The translations under genes were made by a program, and so were the position numbers. Below the pieces are notes generated by a model. It made no database searches. It was given only the letters and a program-made list of their open reading frames with translations, and was not told the DNA's origin. From Nectonema munidae (lineage: Eukaryota; Nematomorpha; Nectonematoida; Nectonematidae), in assembly GCA_030549495.1 (NCBI GenBank), contig JAUIRK010000297.1, forward strand, positions 124,001-188,000: 64,000 bases of DNA. Reading direction: 5' to 3'. Below are positions 32,791 through 43,569 of this stretch, one piece after another (position 1 is the stretch's first letter; the number at the start of each line of letters is the position of its first letter).

Positions 32791-33756
32791 CTTTTGATTC
32801 CTTCTTGGACAGATGAATTTTTGTAGTTTAGCGTGTGAGGTAGACACAGAAAATTTCCTCCTCCGCCACTGTAATAAAAATTGCCGGAGGCGAGAAAACC
32901 TAAATTGCGGAAATAATAAATTGACCTAAGTGTTGATTAAAATCTTGATAAACTACTCTGCGATAGTCCCTTAAAGTTTCCATCAGAATAACGGACTCCG
33001 ATGAAAAATCTGACTGCGACTACAAGTACTTCTATTTGTAGAAGTATTTGTTTAAAGGAACTTTAACACCAAAAAATTAGCCATGAAAAGTGATTTCCTT
33101 AGAAAAATGTTACTAACGATAATTTTTCTGTTTGGTTTAATCAACGCATTATTCCACCTATAAAATTTCAAAGTCTTTAAGAGTTCAATCGATTTCATAT
33201 TTTAGGAATTTGACAAATGAGAAAATTTCTTATTTCATAGAAAAAAAGGACAAAGCTGAAAAAATCTCTAAATATAGCAAAAAACTCCATTTGAAAAGAC
33301 CTCTAGTTACCCATATTTTAAAGCATAGAATGGGGCTTTTTGTGTTTATTAATATTAACTTCAAAAAAGTAGGGAGTTTCTTATATTGAAGAATATTGGG
33401 AATGTAATATAACAAATTATGCGAAAATCAAAAGAGACATACTATTATGCATGCCAACTGTTATTTAAAGGTAACATGCTATATATTTGCTTAAAAATTG
33501 ATATTTTGGATACAACTTGTTTGATAATATATTTATATTCTTCTCAATCTTGCCTTATAAAGCCTATATTTTAAGAAGTTAATATCATCGCATTTTATAC
33601 GTCATTTAAAATTTCTAGAGTCAACATTTGTTTAGTTTTAACCAATTAAATTACGCGAAAATATAATTTTTGGATATATTTGAGTATTCATATTAACTGT
33701 GCAAAAAATTAGGATCTAATTGCCTAAATTCATTCTTCATCAACCTTTTTATTTAC
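32791..33756. other. intron DNA, nothing recognised
   Basis: No coding match or repeat recognised. Confidence 0.2.
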
Positions 33757-34110
33757 CATTTTGAGTTGTATTTTGTCTTTTCTCAATTGTATTTTCTTTT
33801 TTTGCAATTCTAACTAAATAATCCCTTGTATTTTTTGAAATAATATATTTAATTAAAACAGATATTGCCAAATAAAAAAATTATTAAAGAAATAATAAAA
33901 AAATTTTTTAATAATTTAATTGCTAATTCCTTATGGAAAATTAAAAAAAATTTAATTTAAAAATAATGCTAAAATATCAAAAAATGACACATGTCAAAAC
34001 AATATGAGCACAACAAAATCAAAAATTTTAAGTGAGATAGAAATGCAAAAAGACAAAATAGAATTGCATAAAGAGAAAATAGAATATAAAATTGGTATAT
34101 ATAAGCAATG
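33757..34110. mobile_element. AT-rich foldback element, copy 1
   Basis: Inverted arms of about 65 bp: the left reads TTTTGTCTTTTCTCAATTGT… and TTTTTGCAATTCTAAC, the right GAAATGCAAAAAGACAAAAT and GAATTGCATAAAGAGAAAAT. The interior contains GACACATGTCAAAACAATAT and TAATTGCTAATTCCTTATGG. Reverse-complemented, the same interior is found split on both sides of the piggyBac at 38,031-40,947 (copy 2). A third, more diverged copy lies near 53,587-54,060. Arms are built of an 18-20-bp AAAAAGACAAAATAGAATTG unit. Confidence 0.6.
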
Positions 34111-34147
34111 TGAATCACCGGGTATATCCATGCATTATATATATACA

Positions 34148-34228
34148 GTCAACCCTCAATAATCCGAACGTTTTGGTTCCAACATATTTTTGTCCGGTAG
34201 CGAGGTTTTCGGATTATTGAAATAAGTA
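34148..34228 (+). mobile_element. pogo/Tigger terminal inverted repeat, left end of the Tigger at 35.9-37.3 kb
   Basis: CAGTCAACCCTCAATAATCC followed by GAACGTTTTGG is the form of Tigger ends (CAGTxxAxCCTCxATxATCCGAA). A TA precedes it. It is followed by a self-complementary stretch ending CGAGGTTTTCGGATTATTGA. A degenerate right end may be near 37,860-37,885 (TTTCGGATCGTCC). Elements inserted between explain the distance to the transposase. Confidence 0.55.
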
Positions 34229-35229
34229 AAAAAAAAAACGAAGTCAAGTGGAGAATCTGACTGCAGAATGTTTTCGGAGTAAGATTTTTCACTTGATCGT
34301 ATTTTCTTCACTGAATTTTTAATTTTCTGGAGTCAGATTCTTCACTTGATCCAAAAAACCCTTTATTAACATCTAAATCCTGAGACAGTTACTGTGTCAT
34401 ATTTAGGACATTTATTGCATTTGTACTTTTTCATAGAATGACGGACAATTTCTTTAAATGATGACAAAGAATGATTGGCCTTTTAAATGATTACCTCGCG
34501 ACCCTTCCTTATAAATTTTGTATCATTCATATCACGCTCCTTAAATTTAACGTTAGGGGCATCAACGCACACTTACTTAAGCCTGTTTTCTCTTCAATAA
34601 TCTCTAGAGTTTTCGCTCCTTATCCTATGGCTTTTATCTATCATCCTCGGGAAACCTTGTATTTGGAAACGTCAAAGACTTGAAGCTTTGTAATACACTT
34701 TTCTCAATTTACAAACGGAATAGCGGTTTTGTCATGAATTAAATTGCTTGTTAACATATGGGTCACTTTATGTGGCTAACGGATTAAATCCTCGACTCCT
34801 TAGTCGAAATCCATAACGTTATGAAAGTTTAGCCTTAAACAACCTTCACATTCATCACATCAGTTTCAAGTTCAACAAAGTAAATATCCCATTAAGATCC
34901 ATCACATCTGTCAACCGCACTTTCGTTTTTTCTAAATTTTCGCTATCTTCATGCTCCTACTTTACTGGTTATGAAATCTTGAATATGGGATTTGTCTACT
35001 TGACTTCTGAAAAGACTTATGGGAATATTTCTTAAGAGTGATTGATACAATTATCAAAAAAATGGTGCTCACATATTCAAAATTACTTTAAACATAGTAC
35101 GCTATGGGTCTTTTCTTTTTCGCTGTCAGCTGTCCCTAAAGATTTGTGCGTGTGTGTTTTGATCAACATGTTTTTATTTTTAATTGTGCAACTTTGTGTT
35201 TATTAAATAAAGTCTTGTGCCAAAATGGT
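34229..35229. other. Tigger 3' flank or intron DNA, nothing recognised
   Basis: Moderately less AT-rich than average with short frames, none recognisable. Confidence 0.2.
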
Positions 35230-35234
35230 TCATT

Positions 35235-35690
35235 GTATTATTATCGTGGTAGTTCCATTGCGGTAACTTCATCGTGGTATTTGTTTCGTATACATCATGA
35301 TTGTTAGTTTTGTTATTATTATTGTTAGTATTTTCATCGTATAGTAGTTACAGCGGGGTGGCATGGCAGATTGGCTGAGATTATGGACTCCGCACAGAAG
35401 GTTCTGGGTTCGATTCCTCGTCGATGCAAATTTGTTCATAGTATGTCATAAGCGGTACATCAGTGCCTTGTCAATGAAAACACACCTATGGTACCTGTAC
35501 CTTTACATCGTCATGTAAAAATGTGAGATTAACTTGTGACACCACAATGAAGTAAAAGTAGATCCATCATCATAAAAATGTAATTACTATACGATAAAAA
35601 AACTTAAATATGAAAATACTAACGATGTTTTGTATCACGATGTATTTACTTTACGATAAAGTAACCTAAATAAAGTTGCTACGATGAATT
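35235..35690. mobile_element. palindromic foldback/MITE carrying a SINE in its centre
   Basis: Left arm (about 35,235-35,353) contains GTTAGTATTTTCATCGTATA and GTAGTTAC; right arm (about 35,575-35,690) contains the inverse (GTAATTACTATACGAT … GAAAATACTAAC). Outer parts match less well (TTCATCGTGGTA against TACGATGAA). The SINE at 35,354-35,550 sits exactly between the arms. Confidence 0.55.
35354..35550 (+). repeat. tRNA-derived SINE, copy 1
   Basis: The head resembles a tRNA gene, with an A-box-like TGGCATGGCAGATTGG region and a perfect B box GGTTCGATTCC at 35,407-35,417. The body shares GATGAAAACACxCCTATGGTAC and CTxTACCTTTAC with copies at 46,780-46,943 and 57,984-58,141. The internal RNA polymerase III promoter is visible. 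No tRNA fold was attempted. Confidence 0.75.
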
Positions 35691-35934
35691 TTCCAGATAC
35701 CCCAAAAATAAATGGGGACTTATCAAGAAAAATACCCACACCCTCCACAAAAATTGAGCACATAAAAAAGTTAGTTTTTATTAAAATACTTTTCAATATT
35801 GCTTTGTTTCAAAATTTTTTGGTTTCTTTCAAAAATTCAATTTTTCATAAATTCTAAATTTTTAAGAACTTTTTTATTTTCAGAAGTTTCTTTCTTCAGA
35901 CAATTTTGCTGTTCAAAAAACAATATTAGCGTGT

Positions 35935-37283
35935 TTATTGATGATAGAGCATCTTTTTATCTATAGTTTCTGTCTCTTCTCCGTTTTCTGATTCATCTTC
36001 ACTTTCATTATTAATAATATTCAAAATATCATCATCATCATATGTGTAGGCAGTAGGTTCTTCGTTATCTACTTCAACGTATTCAAGAGGTTCTTGTAAA
36101 TTTGAGGAGCTTTCAATTTGCATCATTGCTTGATGTAACTCGGTTAATAATTCTTCATGATTATCTCGGTATTGAGAGTCCTCTGAATCCAAATCTGCTA
36201 CAATGTTTGCGTGTCTGAAACATGCCATTATTGTAGTTGTAGAAACGTCTTCCTATGCATGTTTGACCATTTGTGGTTGATTTTTTTCCACACAGTTCAA
36301 AAAGTGTTTCACTAAACTTTTTCTATAATTTAGTTAAACATTTCGTATGATCTCTGAATCTAAAGGTTGAATATGACTCGTCATATTCGGTGGAAAATAA
36401 AAAATTCTGATGTTTGAAAATGTTTGTTTGAACTTGTGACAACAAGCAAGTGTTACCTTTTTCTGTTTTTTGATCATTGCTGTATTTATTTCCTCGAGCC
36501 ACGATGTGAAGAACAAAGATGTCATCCAAGCTTTTGAGTTGAAACGATAACGAACATAAATTTCGGGATCATAAGATTTGTCCAAAACATCTTGGTCGTT
36601 TGTACTTTCCGATAATGAAGGGTTTTAGTTTGTCATTTCCAGAAGCATTACACCCTAAAGCGATTGTAATTCTTTCTTTTGATTTTTTTAAGCCTGACAC
36701 AGGAGCAGAAGCTAAAGTATAATTTGGACCTAATTTATAAAAAAAGACTGGTCTCATCAATATTGTATATATTGTCTAAAGTGTAATCTTGCAAAACTTT
36801 ACGAATGGTTGTTCTATGAAAATCCAGTTCATCTAAATTTACTTCATTAGCTTCTCCATGGATTAAATATTTTTGAAGATTATTTCTTTTTTTAAAACGA
36901 TATAGCCATCCATTGGAATAAGAAAAGTTTTCAATTTTCATTAATTCATCTAACTTGTGAGCTTTTTCTATTATTATAGCATCGTTAATCCTGGCATTTC
37001 TAGCGGTCATATCATTTATCCATATAATCAAAGCGTTTTCCAATTTTTCATGTGAAGCTTTAGTTATTCTTGTAATATTATTATTTTCTGTATTTAGCCA
37101 TCTATTTTTTTCTTTTAAAATATCGCAAATAGTGGACTTTCCAATCGTAATGCTAAACTTCTTGAGAGCGAATTTTTGTAACTCACTAATTGTAAATTTG
37201 GGGCTGGCATTACTTTCTACGCATATTTCCTTTTTGACATTCAAAGGTATTTCAACTCTTGGACTTTTTTTGCTTTTATCCAT
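35935..37283 (-). pseudogene. Tigger (pogo superfamily) transposase, nearly complete but broken
   Basis: Starts at ATG 37,283. Residues 1-60 are a CENP-B-type HTH (FTISELQKFALKKFSITIGK). Residues 70-140 are the Tc5/CENP-B second HTH (IWINDMTARNARINDAII, FSYSNGWLYRFKKRNNLQKY). DDE domain: YNIDETSLFL gives the first catalytic Asp. A frameshift follows, then RITIALGCNASGNDKLKPFI and YKRPRCF. The L-L-x-D-N second Asp block is lost (KVTLACCHKFKQTFSN stands there), followed by FYFPPNMTSHIQPLDSEII. The last piece (35,935-36,228) has ELLTELHQAMMQIE and a long acidic tail. At least three frame breaks, and the missing second Asp, make it inactive. It lies wholly inside the last collagen intron. Confidence 0.85.
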
Positions 37284-37904
37284 GATTTTAAAATTCCAAA
37301 TTAAAACTCTAAATAAAATATCAATGTAAAAAAGTGCAAAAGGAATTAGTTGTTTTAAAATTTTTTTATTACTTCACAATGTGACAGTGTACTGAACGTA
37401 AAAGTACAATTAAACTCAAAATTAGAAAAAAAATTAAAAATTAAAAAGGCATTCAGATATAAATAAAAATGTTTGAATACTTTCTGAAAAAATGTAAACT
37501 ATTTTAAAAATTTCTTTATAACTTAAGAACGCAACACTCTACTTAGCGTAAAGGCAAAATTTGAACTCGAAATTCTAGAATAGAACTTTTAATTGTAGTT
37601 TGTTTCAATGTAGCTTAAAAATAAATTTAAAAATTAGAAATTAATAAGGTCTAAATAAAAATTTATGAATAATTTAAAAAAAAATTAAACTCAAATAACT
37701 TTAAAATAAATTTTTTTAAAGAACCACAAAAACCTTTTTAGAACTTGTTGAAACTACATTCAGAAACAAAAGTTTGAAAGAGCACAAATTTAAAAAAAAA
37801 TTCAAACATAAAATTCCGCCATTTTTATATTAAGTAAATAAGTTATAGGTAAAAAAATTTCCGGATACTGAAGTTTCGGATCGTCCTATTTTATCATTTT
37901 GGAA
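37284..37904. other. Tigger 5' flank, AT-rich
   Basis: Contains two loosely similar tracts (ACTTCACAATGTGACAGTGTACTGAACGTAAA-like near 37,370 and 37,525). No coding match. Confidence 0.2.
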
Positions 37905-38030
37905 AACTTTTTTTTCTTTTTGCAATTCTATTTTGTCTTTAGCAATTCTATCTGTTTTAAATTTTTTAAATTTTGTTGTGTTTATATTGTTTTGACATAT
38001 GTCATTTTTATTTAAACTTTTTTTTAATAT

Positions 38031-40947
38031 TTAACCCTATATAAGGTAGGGGAAAATGATGTGCTTAACTGGCAGGGCGGGGGGGGGGCGAATTCTGCCC
38101 TCTATAAAATTACTCAAAACTAAAAAAAATTATGATATTTTATTACTTGTTTATGCATATCTATATTTCAAATGATCTGAATGTGGCGCTGAGCTTTTTT
38201 TCAAACCTCAGGCTAAACATGATTATCAATCAATCAAAACTGACAGATGCTTTCAATTGATATTTTATTATTATACATTGTTTTTGAGTATACTTTAGCC
38301 AGGCTAGAAGACAAACCACTTGGAGATTTTTCTGCTATATAAGGAATCACTAATGCCTTCACAAGATCGATTCCAAGCATTAAGGAATTAATTTTTCGTG
38401 GATGATTAATTTTCAAGGAAAAGACTGTTCCTGCGTTCACTCTGGAAGTATCAAGAATATAACTCCAGGTTTTAGAAGTCCATTTTCTACTTTTTATAAC
38501 AACAGTACTATATCCAATACTTTGGTCTATAATATCTGTTCCGTATAATTTGTATAGTCGTATAATTTGAATATTGCAGGCTTTTTTTTTATCATCTTTT
38601 GTTACTCCGAAAATTGATGGATATGATGAAGCAATCATCACTCCTTTGTCACGTTTAGATTTCTTTTTAATATTATAGCAATGAAGACTCAAAAACTTTG
38701 AGTTTGTTGTCTTCCAAATTGCTTTGTATGATGTTTTTTCGTTTGTAACAATATTTTTGATTTCATCTGGTATGCCTCTTTTACTAGGCATTATTGTTCC
38801 AACACACGTAATTCGTTTTTTTAACAACCACAAAATTATAGGAATTGAAGTGTAAAATCTATCCAAAGTAAGATTTATTCCTTCTAAGCTTCCTGACAGT
38901 CTTCTTACAAGCTGTTTCACAGATTCATCGCTTGATTTAATATAGTAAGGGCTCGTTTCATTTTCAGGTTTTCCAGAATAAACTAAAGACTGGTATGTGA
39001 AGGGATACTCAACGTAATTCATTAATCGGAAAAGAAGACCATATTTGTTGGGCTTGGAAGGATTATAAATTTTAATCTTTATAGCAGTCTTTGATGGGTA
39101 TAAAGTTTGGTCAAGAGTAAGAAAAACAGAAGGATTCATCCACCTTGAACAATTGTGATTAAAAATTTTAAAAATACTTCGAAAGGCCACAAACCGATCA
39201 GACGTCCACCTTTGAGGCCTAGACAAAATGTCATCAAAACAAAGATGTCTATTCAAAAAATAATATCTCTTCAAACTCATTGTAGAAGCAAACAAAGTAC
39301 AGCCAAATTCTGACCACAAAAAAGATGCTCTTAAAAAGTTTTGCCTGAGCAAAGCCCGAAGATAAGTGATACATATATAAGCTTTTATTTCTTCAACGTT
39401 CATTAACTTTATATGAGGATATTTTGCATCCGGTAAAAAATCAGTATTTCTTTTTTTAATATAGACATTAGTTTTTTCAACTACTTCGAATATGATTTCT
39501 TTACATATGAACAAATGAAAACACTCAAGAGGATTGCTTGCTGTAACATTACTTTTAACACCAACGTGATTTCTTATTATGTTTTCTCTACTTTGCCTCC
39601 CTATATTTGATGGCTTTCTTGTCGACCAAGTGAAATTTAAATCTTGAAAAACTTCTTCTTTTTCTTTTGGCGTAGCTTTCAAAACGAAATTAAACATCTC
39701 AAAAATATTTTCATCTAAAATATCAAAGTTTTCTTCATTGAGAGCCTCTTCAATGCAGTTTATCACTCTTGTTTTAGAAGATGTGTATTGGACAAAATGC
39801 CTTACTTTGCTGTCATTGCCACCATCATCTGAAGAAACAGAATCACTTGAAAAATCTTCAGTAGAAGAAAAATTCAGAGATTCTGATTCTTCGTTTTCAC
39901 TAGATATTTGAGAGGTAGTTGCAAAAGATTCATGATCATATGTATAATTCAAATCGAAAATATTTTGTAAAGTTTCTGAGGTTTCAAAAATACTCTGTTT
40001 AGAAGTTTGCGCTTCTTCTGATTTCTTCGAAATTTTTTTACTTCTTTTTGTTTTATATTTTCCTCCAAAAATTTCCCTTTTTGAAGACATGGTATAAATG
40101 TTTATTTAAAATCTCTAATAGATTATAATCATTATTAGAAAACAAAATAATTAGCAGAACTAATAAAAAAAATTTCAAAATATAAACTAGAATTGTTTGG
40201 GGCTATAAAAAAATAAATTGAAAAAATTTTTTATATAAAAAAAAAAACTTTGTAAAATTTACGTAATCTATTTATGTTTTGTGAGTTTCAAAATGATAGA
40301 TATTTTAGTATGTCAATTTTTACCTTGTTTTTTCAAGATTAATTTTGTTTCTAATTATGGAAAATCCAGATTCAATTTTTATATCAATATGTTCTCTAAA
40401 ATTTTAATTTTTTTAGTTGTTTTGATCCTTACTGATACAAACATATGGAACACACAAACATACTTTTTTATATTAAACAAGATAATGCTGAAAAAATTTT
40501 AAAACCACAATATACAGTTATAGGCAGCGTAGAGAAATCAAATGTGTTCCTGTGTTTTAGTTGCCAAAAATCATATAAATTTTTATGTAGTCATAAATTA
40601 ATTTTTTAATGAATAATTGATTTCAAAAATATATCTGATTAATCATATGATAAAAACACAAGTTAATGAGATAAAAAGCCAACATAAGGTATTAATAAAA
40701 ATAACTTGAATAGCCCTAAAATCATCTTCATAAGTCTATACTTTTTCATTGATAAATACTATCTCATTGTTATGGTATGACAGAAAATTAACAATACTGT
40801 TAATATGAACTTTTAGAATTTTTATAAATATTTAAGAAAAGTCACAAGGTTTCAACATAATATCTAAAGTACTTTTTCCAAAACAGCGCACTGAAATTTA
40901 CGCGGGCAGATTCCGCCCCCCCCCCCCCTTGCCTCAGATAGTGTTAA
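38031..40947 (-). mobile_element. piggyBac transposon, structurally complete
   Basis: TTAA stands at both ends (38,031-38,034 and 40,944-40,947). Ends read TTAACCCTATATAAGGTAGG and, in reverse complement, TTAACACTATCTGAGGCAAG, a good imperfect terminal repeat, followed by G-rich tracts on both sides. It is 2,917 bp with one uninterrupted 618-codon transposase. Removing it restores a foldback element matched by a second copy at 33,757-34,110, which independently confirms the boundaries. This is the only copy in the window without visible damage. Confidence 0.88.
38234..40090 (-). CDS. piggyBac transposase (DDE_Tnp_1_7), 618 aa, intact frame
   Basis: Cut-and-paste transposase that excises and inserts at TTAA. 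Residues 1-20 are basic (KYKTKRSKKISKK), followed by an acidic Ser-rich leader to about 95. The catalytic domain runs from about 185 to 560. The three conserved Asp positions are present: D327 in VFLTLDQTLYPSK, D410 in GINLTLDRFYTS, and D519/D522 in YGTDIIDQSIGY. Typical flanking blocks follow D410 (KRITCVGTIMPSKRGIP) and D522 (SRKWTSKTWSYILD). The product ends at SIESICQF without the Cys-rich zinc-binding tail seen in classical piggyBac and in the copy at 55.8-57.4 kb. The start at 40,090 is the first ATG and gives normal family length (about 590-650). Read on the same strand as the collagen gene, inside its last intron. Confidence 0.9.
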   Translation of the reverse strand: MSSKREIFGGKYKTKRSKKISKKSEEAQTSKQSIFETSETLQNIFDLNYTYDHESFATTSQISSENEESESLNFSSTEDFSSDSVSSDDGGNDSKVRHFVQYTSSKTRVINCIEEALNEENFDILDENIFEMFNFVLKATPKEKEEVFQDLNFTWSTRKPSNIGRQSRENIIRNHVGVKSNVTASNPLECFHLFICKEIIFEVVEKTNVYIKKRNTDFLPDAKYPHIKLMNVEEIKAYICITYLRALLRQNFLRASFLWSEFGCTLFASTMSLKRYYFLNRHLCFDDILSRPQRWTSDRFVAFRSIFKIFNHNCSRWMNPSVFLTLDQTLYPSKTAIKIKIYNPSKPNKYGLLFRLMNYVEYPFTYQSLVYSGKPENETSPYYIKSSDESVKQLVRRLSGSLEGINLTLDRFYTSIPIILWLLKKRITCVGTIMPSKRGIPDEIKNIVTNEKTSYKAIWKTTNSKFLSLHCYNIKKKSKRDKGVMIASSYPSIFGVTKDDKKKACNIQIIRLYKLYGTDIIDQSIGYSTVVIKSRKWTSKTWSYILDTSRVNAGTVFSLKINHPRKINSLMLGIDLVKALVIPYIAEKSPSGLSSSLAKVYSKTMYNNKISIESICQF

Positions 40948-41382
40948 CATAATTTCGGTTTAAATTTTTAAGAAGGAATTAGCAATTAAATTAGTATAAA
41001 AATTTTTATAATTTTTAAAAATATTTTTGAGTTACTTTCTTAATTATTAAATTTTCCATTTTAATTTAGCAATATGTTTTTAATTGACTTTTAACATTAT
41101 TAAAAAAACACATGAGTGTTTAGAATTGCAAAAAGACAAAACTGCAAAAAGCAAAAGGACAAAATAGAATTGCAAAAAGACAAAATAGAATTGTAAAAGG
41201 TAAAAATAGAACTTCAAAAGGTCAAAATAAAACTAAAAATGGTATACAGTAAGATAGAGTTAAAATTATAAAATAAATAAAAGAGCCGATTTAACAAATT
41301 CTCTGAGTCCCGTTGACTATCAAGTTTACATACAAGAATAGATTTATACTTTGGAAAAGTGTTCATACTGTTCACTCCTTAC

Positions 41383-41629
41383 CGGTGTAAAGCGTTTGCG
41401 TGTTGTGGTCGGTGCTGAGACAAGCGCTGCCGCCATATCGAACGTAGCTCGTTTTGCCCGTATCCTTTTCTCCGTAACAAAAGTCATTTTTTCCTGGAAG
41501 CCCGTCTACCCCATCTGCTCCTTTGAGGCCGTCTTTGCCTCTCTTTCCAGGATTTCCGTTTCTACCTCTTTCTCCTTCCAAGCCAGATCCTCCTCTCTCT
41601 CCAATCTTGCCCATTTCACCCTTTTCTCC
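41383..41629 (-). CDS. collagen-like gene, penultimate exon: last Gly-X-Y block and first half of C-terminal domain
   Basis: Acceptor ATTATTTAG precedes GEKGEMGKIGERGGSGLEGE. Sixteen perfect Gly-X-Y triplets end at GLPGKN, then the non-collagenous segment starts: DFCYGEKDTGKTSYVRYGGS, ACLSTDHNTQTLYT. SYVRYG…C…LYTG matches the opening of the short-collagen C-terminal domain (Y-x-R-W-G … C … L-V-Y-x-G). The exon ends ACACCG|GTAAGG, a strong donor, phase 1. If unspliced the frame would stop after only GKE, an abrupt end in mid-domain, so splicing to 24,619 is preferred. Confidence 0.85.
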
Positions 41630-43560
41630 CTAAATAATAATGAAGATGATATTAGTTAACAGCCCTCATTTTTAACAAATGTAAAACCAGAGTTGTAGAG
41701 CCTCTAAGTTATAGGATATTTCCAAATCTAGTGCTACTTACGTGCAACTGCACACTGTACATATCTTTTTGGAGCTGGAGACGCCAACATAAAGAAAGTA
41801 TAAGTTACGACTCTTCATGTGTAATGACCACAAGTAATAACCTTGCTCTGAAATTTTAGACATAAAAATTCCATTTTTTGACTTTATAAAAAAAATGTTG
41901 AAATTTTGACTTATTGCACAAAATTTTTGACCTAAAGAAATATTAGAAGTTTTTTCAATTAAAAAGATTCGTTCTTTAGATATTAGATTAATAAAAAAAA
42001 TTAAAAATTTTGAGTAAAATAACTATAGTTTTAAAATAATATTTAATTTCTTTCGTTTTTTATAAATAGTTTTTTAAATTTTGTGAACTAAAAAACTTCT
42101 TTTTGAGATTTATGACCTTAAAATTCGAAAAAGAAAAGAAAAATAGTGAAACTAGTTTAAAATTTGTTCATACTGGCTTTTTATTTTTTTTTTAATTAGT
42201 AAATAAAAGTCTAAATTAAAGTTTTGAAAGATAATTAATTATTAAACATGAAATAATCATTGAAAATATTTTAATTTTTGGTTTTCTAAAAACAGTTTGA
42301 TACAAAATAAAATTTTGACTTGACAAAAAAATTTTTTTTCACTTTATACGCATAAGAAAAGTTTTCAGTCAATAAAGTCAATTTTTTTGAAGTAACATTT
42401 TTAAGATTGGTTCAAAAATAAAATATTAAATAATTATATTTTTTTGATTTAAAATTTTTTATAGCTCAATAAGGTCATTTTTTTCTGAAAAAAGTCAATA
42501 TAAAAATATTTTTTGAAATATCTTCTTCAAAAAACCACTGGCCCATAAAATAAAATAATCGCCTTTCAATTTATATAAAAAACAATGAATCATTAACAGA
42601 TGATTCTTTTTCAAATTTGAGTCTAAAAAGATTTACATTCATTTGATTTTGTCTAAGTGAATAAGTTTCAAAGTGGACAAACATTTTGAGAATTTTCAAG
42701 ACTGGATTATGTTTGCATATAAATTGAATATCTAAATTATGAAATTATGCAGAATCCAAATTATCGCAAAAAAACTTTTGATAAAAATAGAAAATTTTAC
42801 CGTTTCTCATAAAATACTCTAATATAATTCTTGTTATCTTAACAAAATATTTTACAATTTACATTAAAAATTGAGCATTTTTTAAAAAAATAATTTTCAA
42901 TATTTTCTTAAAATTTTTTTCCATAAGAATTATAGAATTTCATTTTAAAATATATTTTTTTAGGTCAATATTTTTTTGAACAGTGACTGCTGTTTTTTCG
43001 TTTAATAAATGAGTGAACATATGGTATGAGAGTTATTCAAATGTTTTTCTCGTATAAAGAAGTTTTTTTAAGTCATTTTTACTGAAGCATGGTCAGGAGG
43101 TTACTTACATCAGAGGATAAATTTGCGCGAAGACGTGAAATAAAAACGGCTTAATTTCTCAAAAGTTGCAATTTTTTACTTTTTCAAAATTTCCCATTTC
43201 CTTTGGAATTATTGTTTTAAATTTATCATTTCAATAGAATTTAATCATCTTTTCTTCACATCGGTAAACATGATTTTTCTGATAAAAAGTTTTAAGGCTA
43301 ATTCTAACCAAATTTAGGGTAGGGAATTCAATTATAAACTCAGTTTTTCTCTATCACATCAGATTTTCCAGTTATTCATGGAAAAGTTACTTTGCTTGTT
43401 AAGGTTTTAACATAAAAAAACGTTTTTGTTGTAAAAACTTTCCATGTTTATTTATTATTTATATAAAGATTCATATACATTTAATAAAATCCATTGAAAG
43501 ACAAGTGAAATACAAAAGTAGAGATGATGCAGATATCAATAGGAAATGGTACCTATTTAA
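41630..43560. other. collagen intron, AT-rich, with a dispersed low-complexity repeat at 41,850-42,530
   Basis: The stretch is full of variants of TTGACTTTATTGAC and CAATAAAGTCAATTTTTT. The same words appear at 17,270-17,460 and 47,770-48,010. No coding match. Confidence 0.35.
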
Positions 43561-43569
43561 ACTTGTTTT

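Larger units (their letters stand above)
37905..41255. mobile_element. foldback element copy 2, split by a piggyBac insertion
   Basis: 37,905-38,030 and 40,948-41,255 together reproduce the reverse complement of copy 1: left piece GCAATTCTATTTTGTCTTTA…TTTGTTGTGTTTATATTG…GACATATGTCATTTTT, right piece GGAATTAGCAATTAAATTAG… then arms of GCAAAAAGACAAAATAGAAT units. The break falls exactly at the TTAA duplicated by the piggyBac. Confidence 0.65.

Noticed and set aside
34471-34683. 70-codon plus-strand frame in the Tigger interval
   Set aside because: Slightly coding-like composition, but no family motif and no splice context.
35354-35430. Functional tRNA gene
   Set aside because: The A and B boxes are followed by a SINE body shared with two other loci, and the acceptor stem is not evident.
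41372-41382. Collagen ending at the TGA just after 41,383
   Set aside because: It would leave the C-terminal domain cut in the middle, and a strong GTAAGG donor lies exactly there with an in-phase continuation at 24,619.
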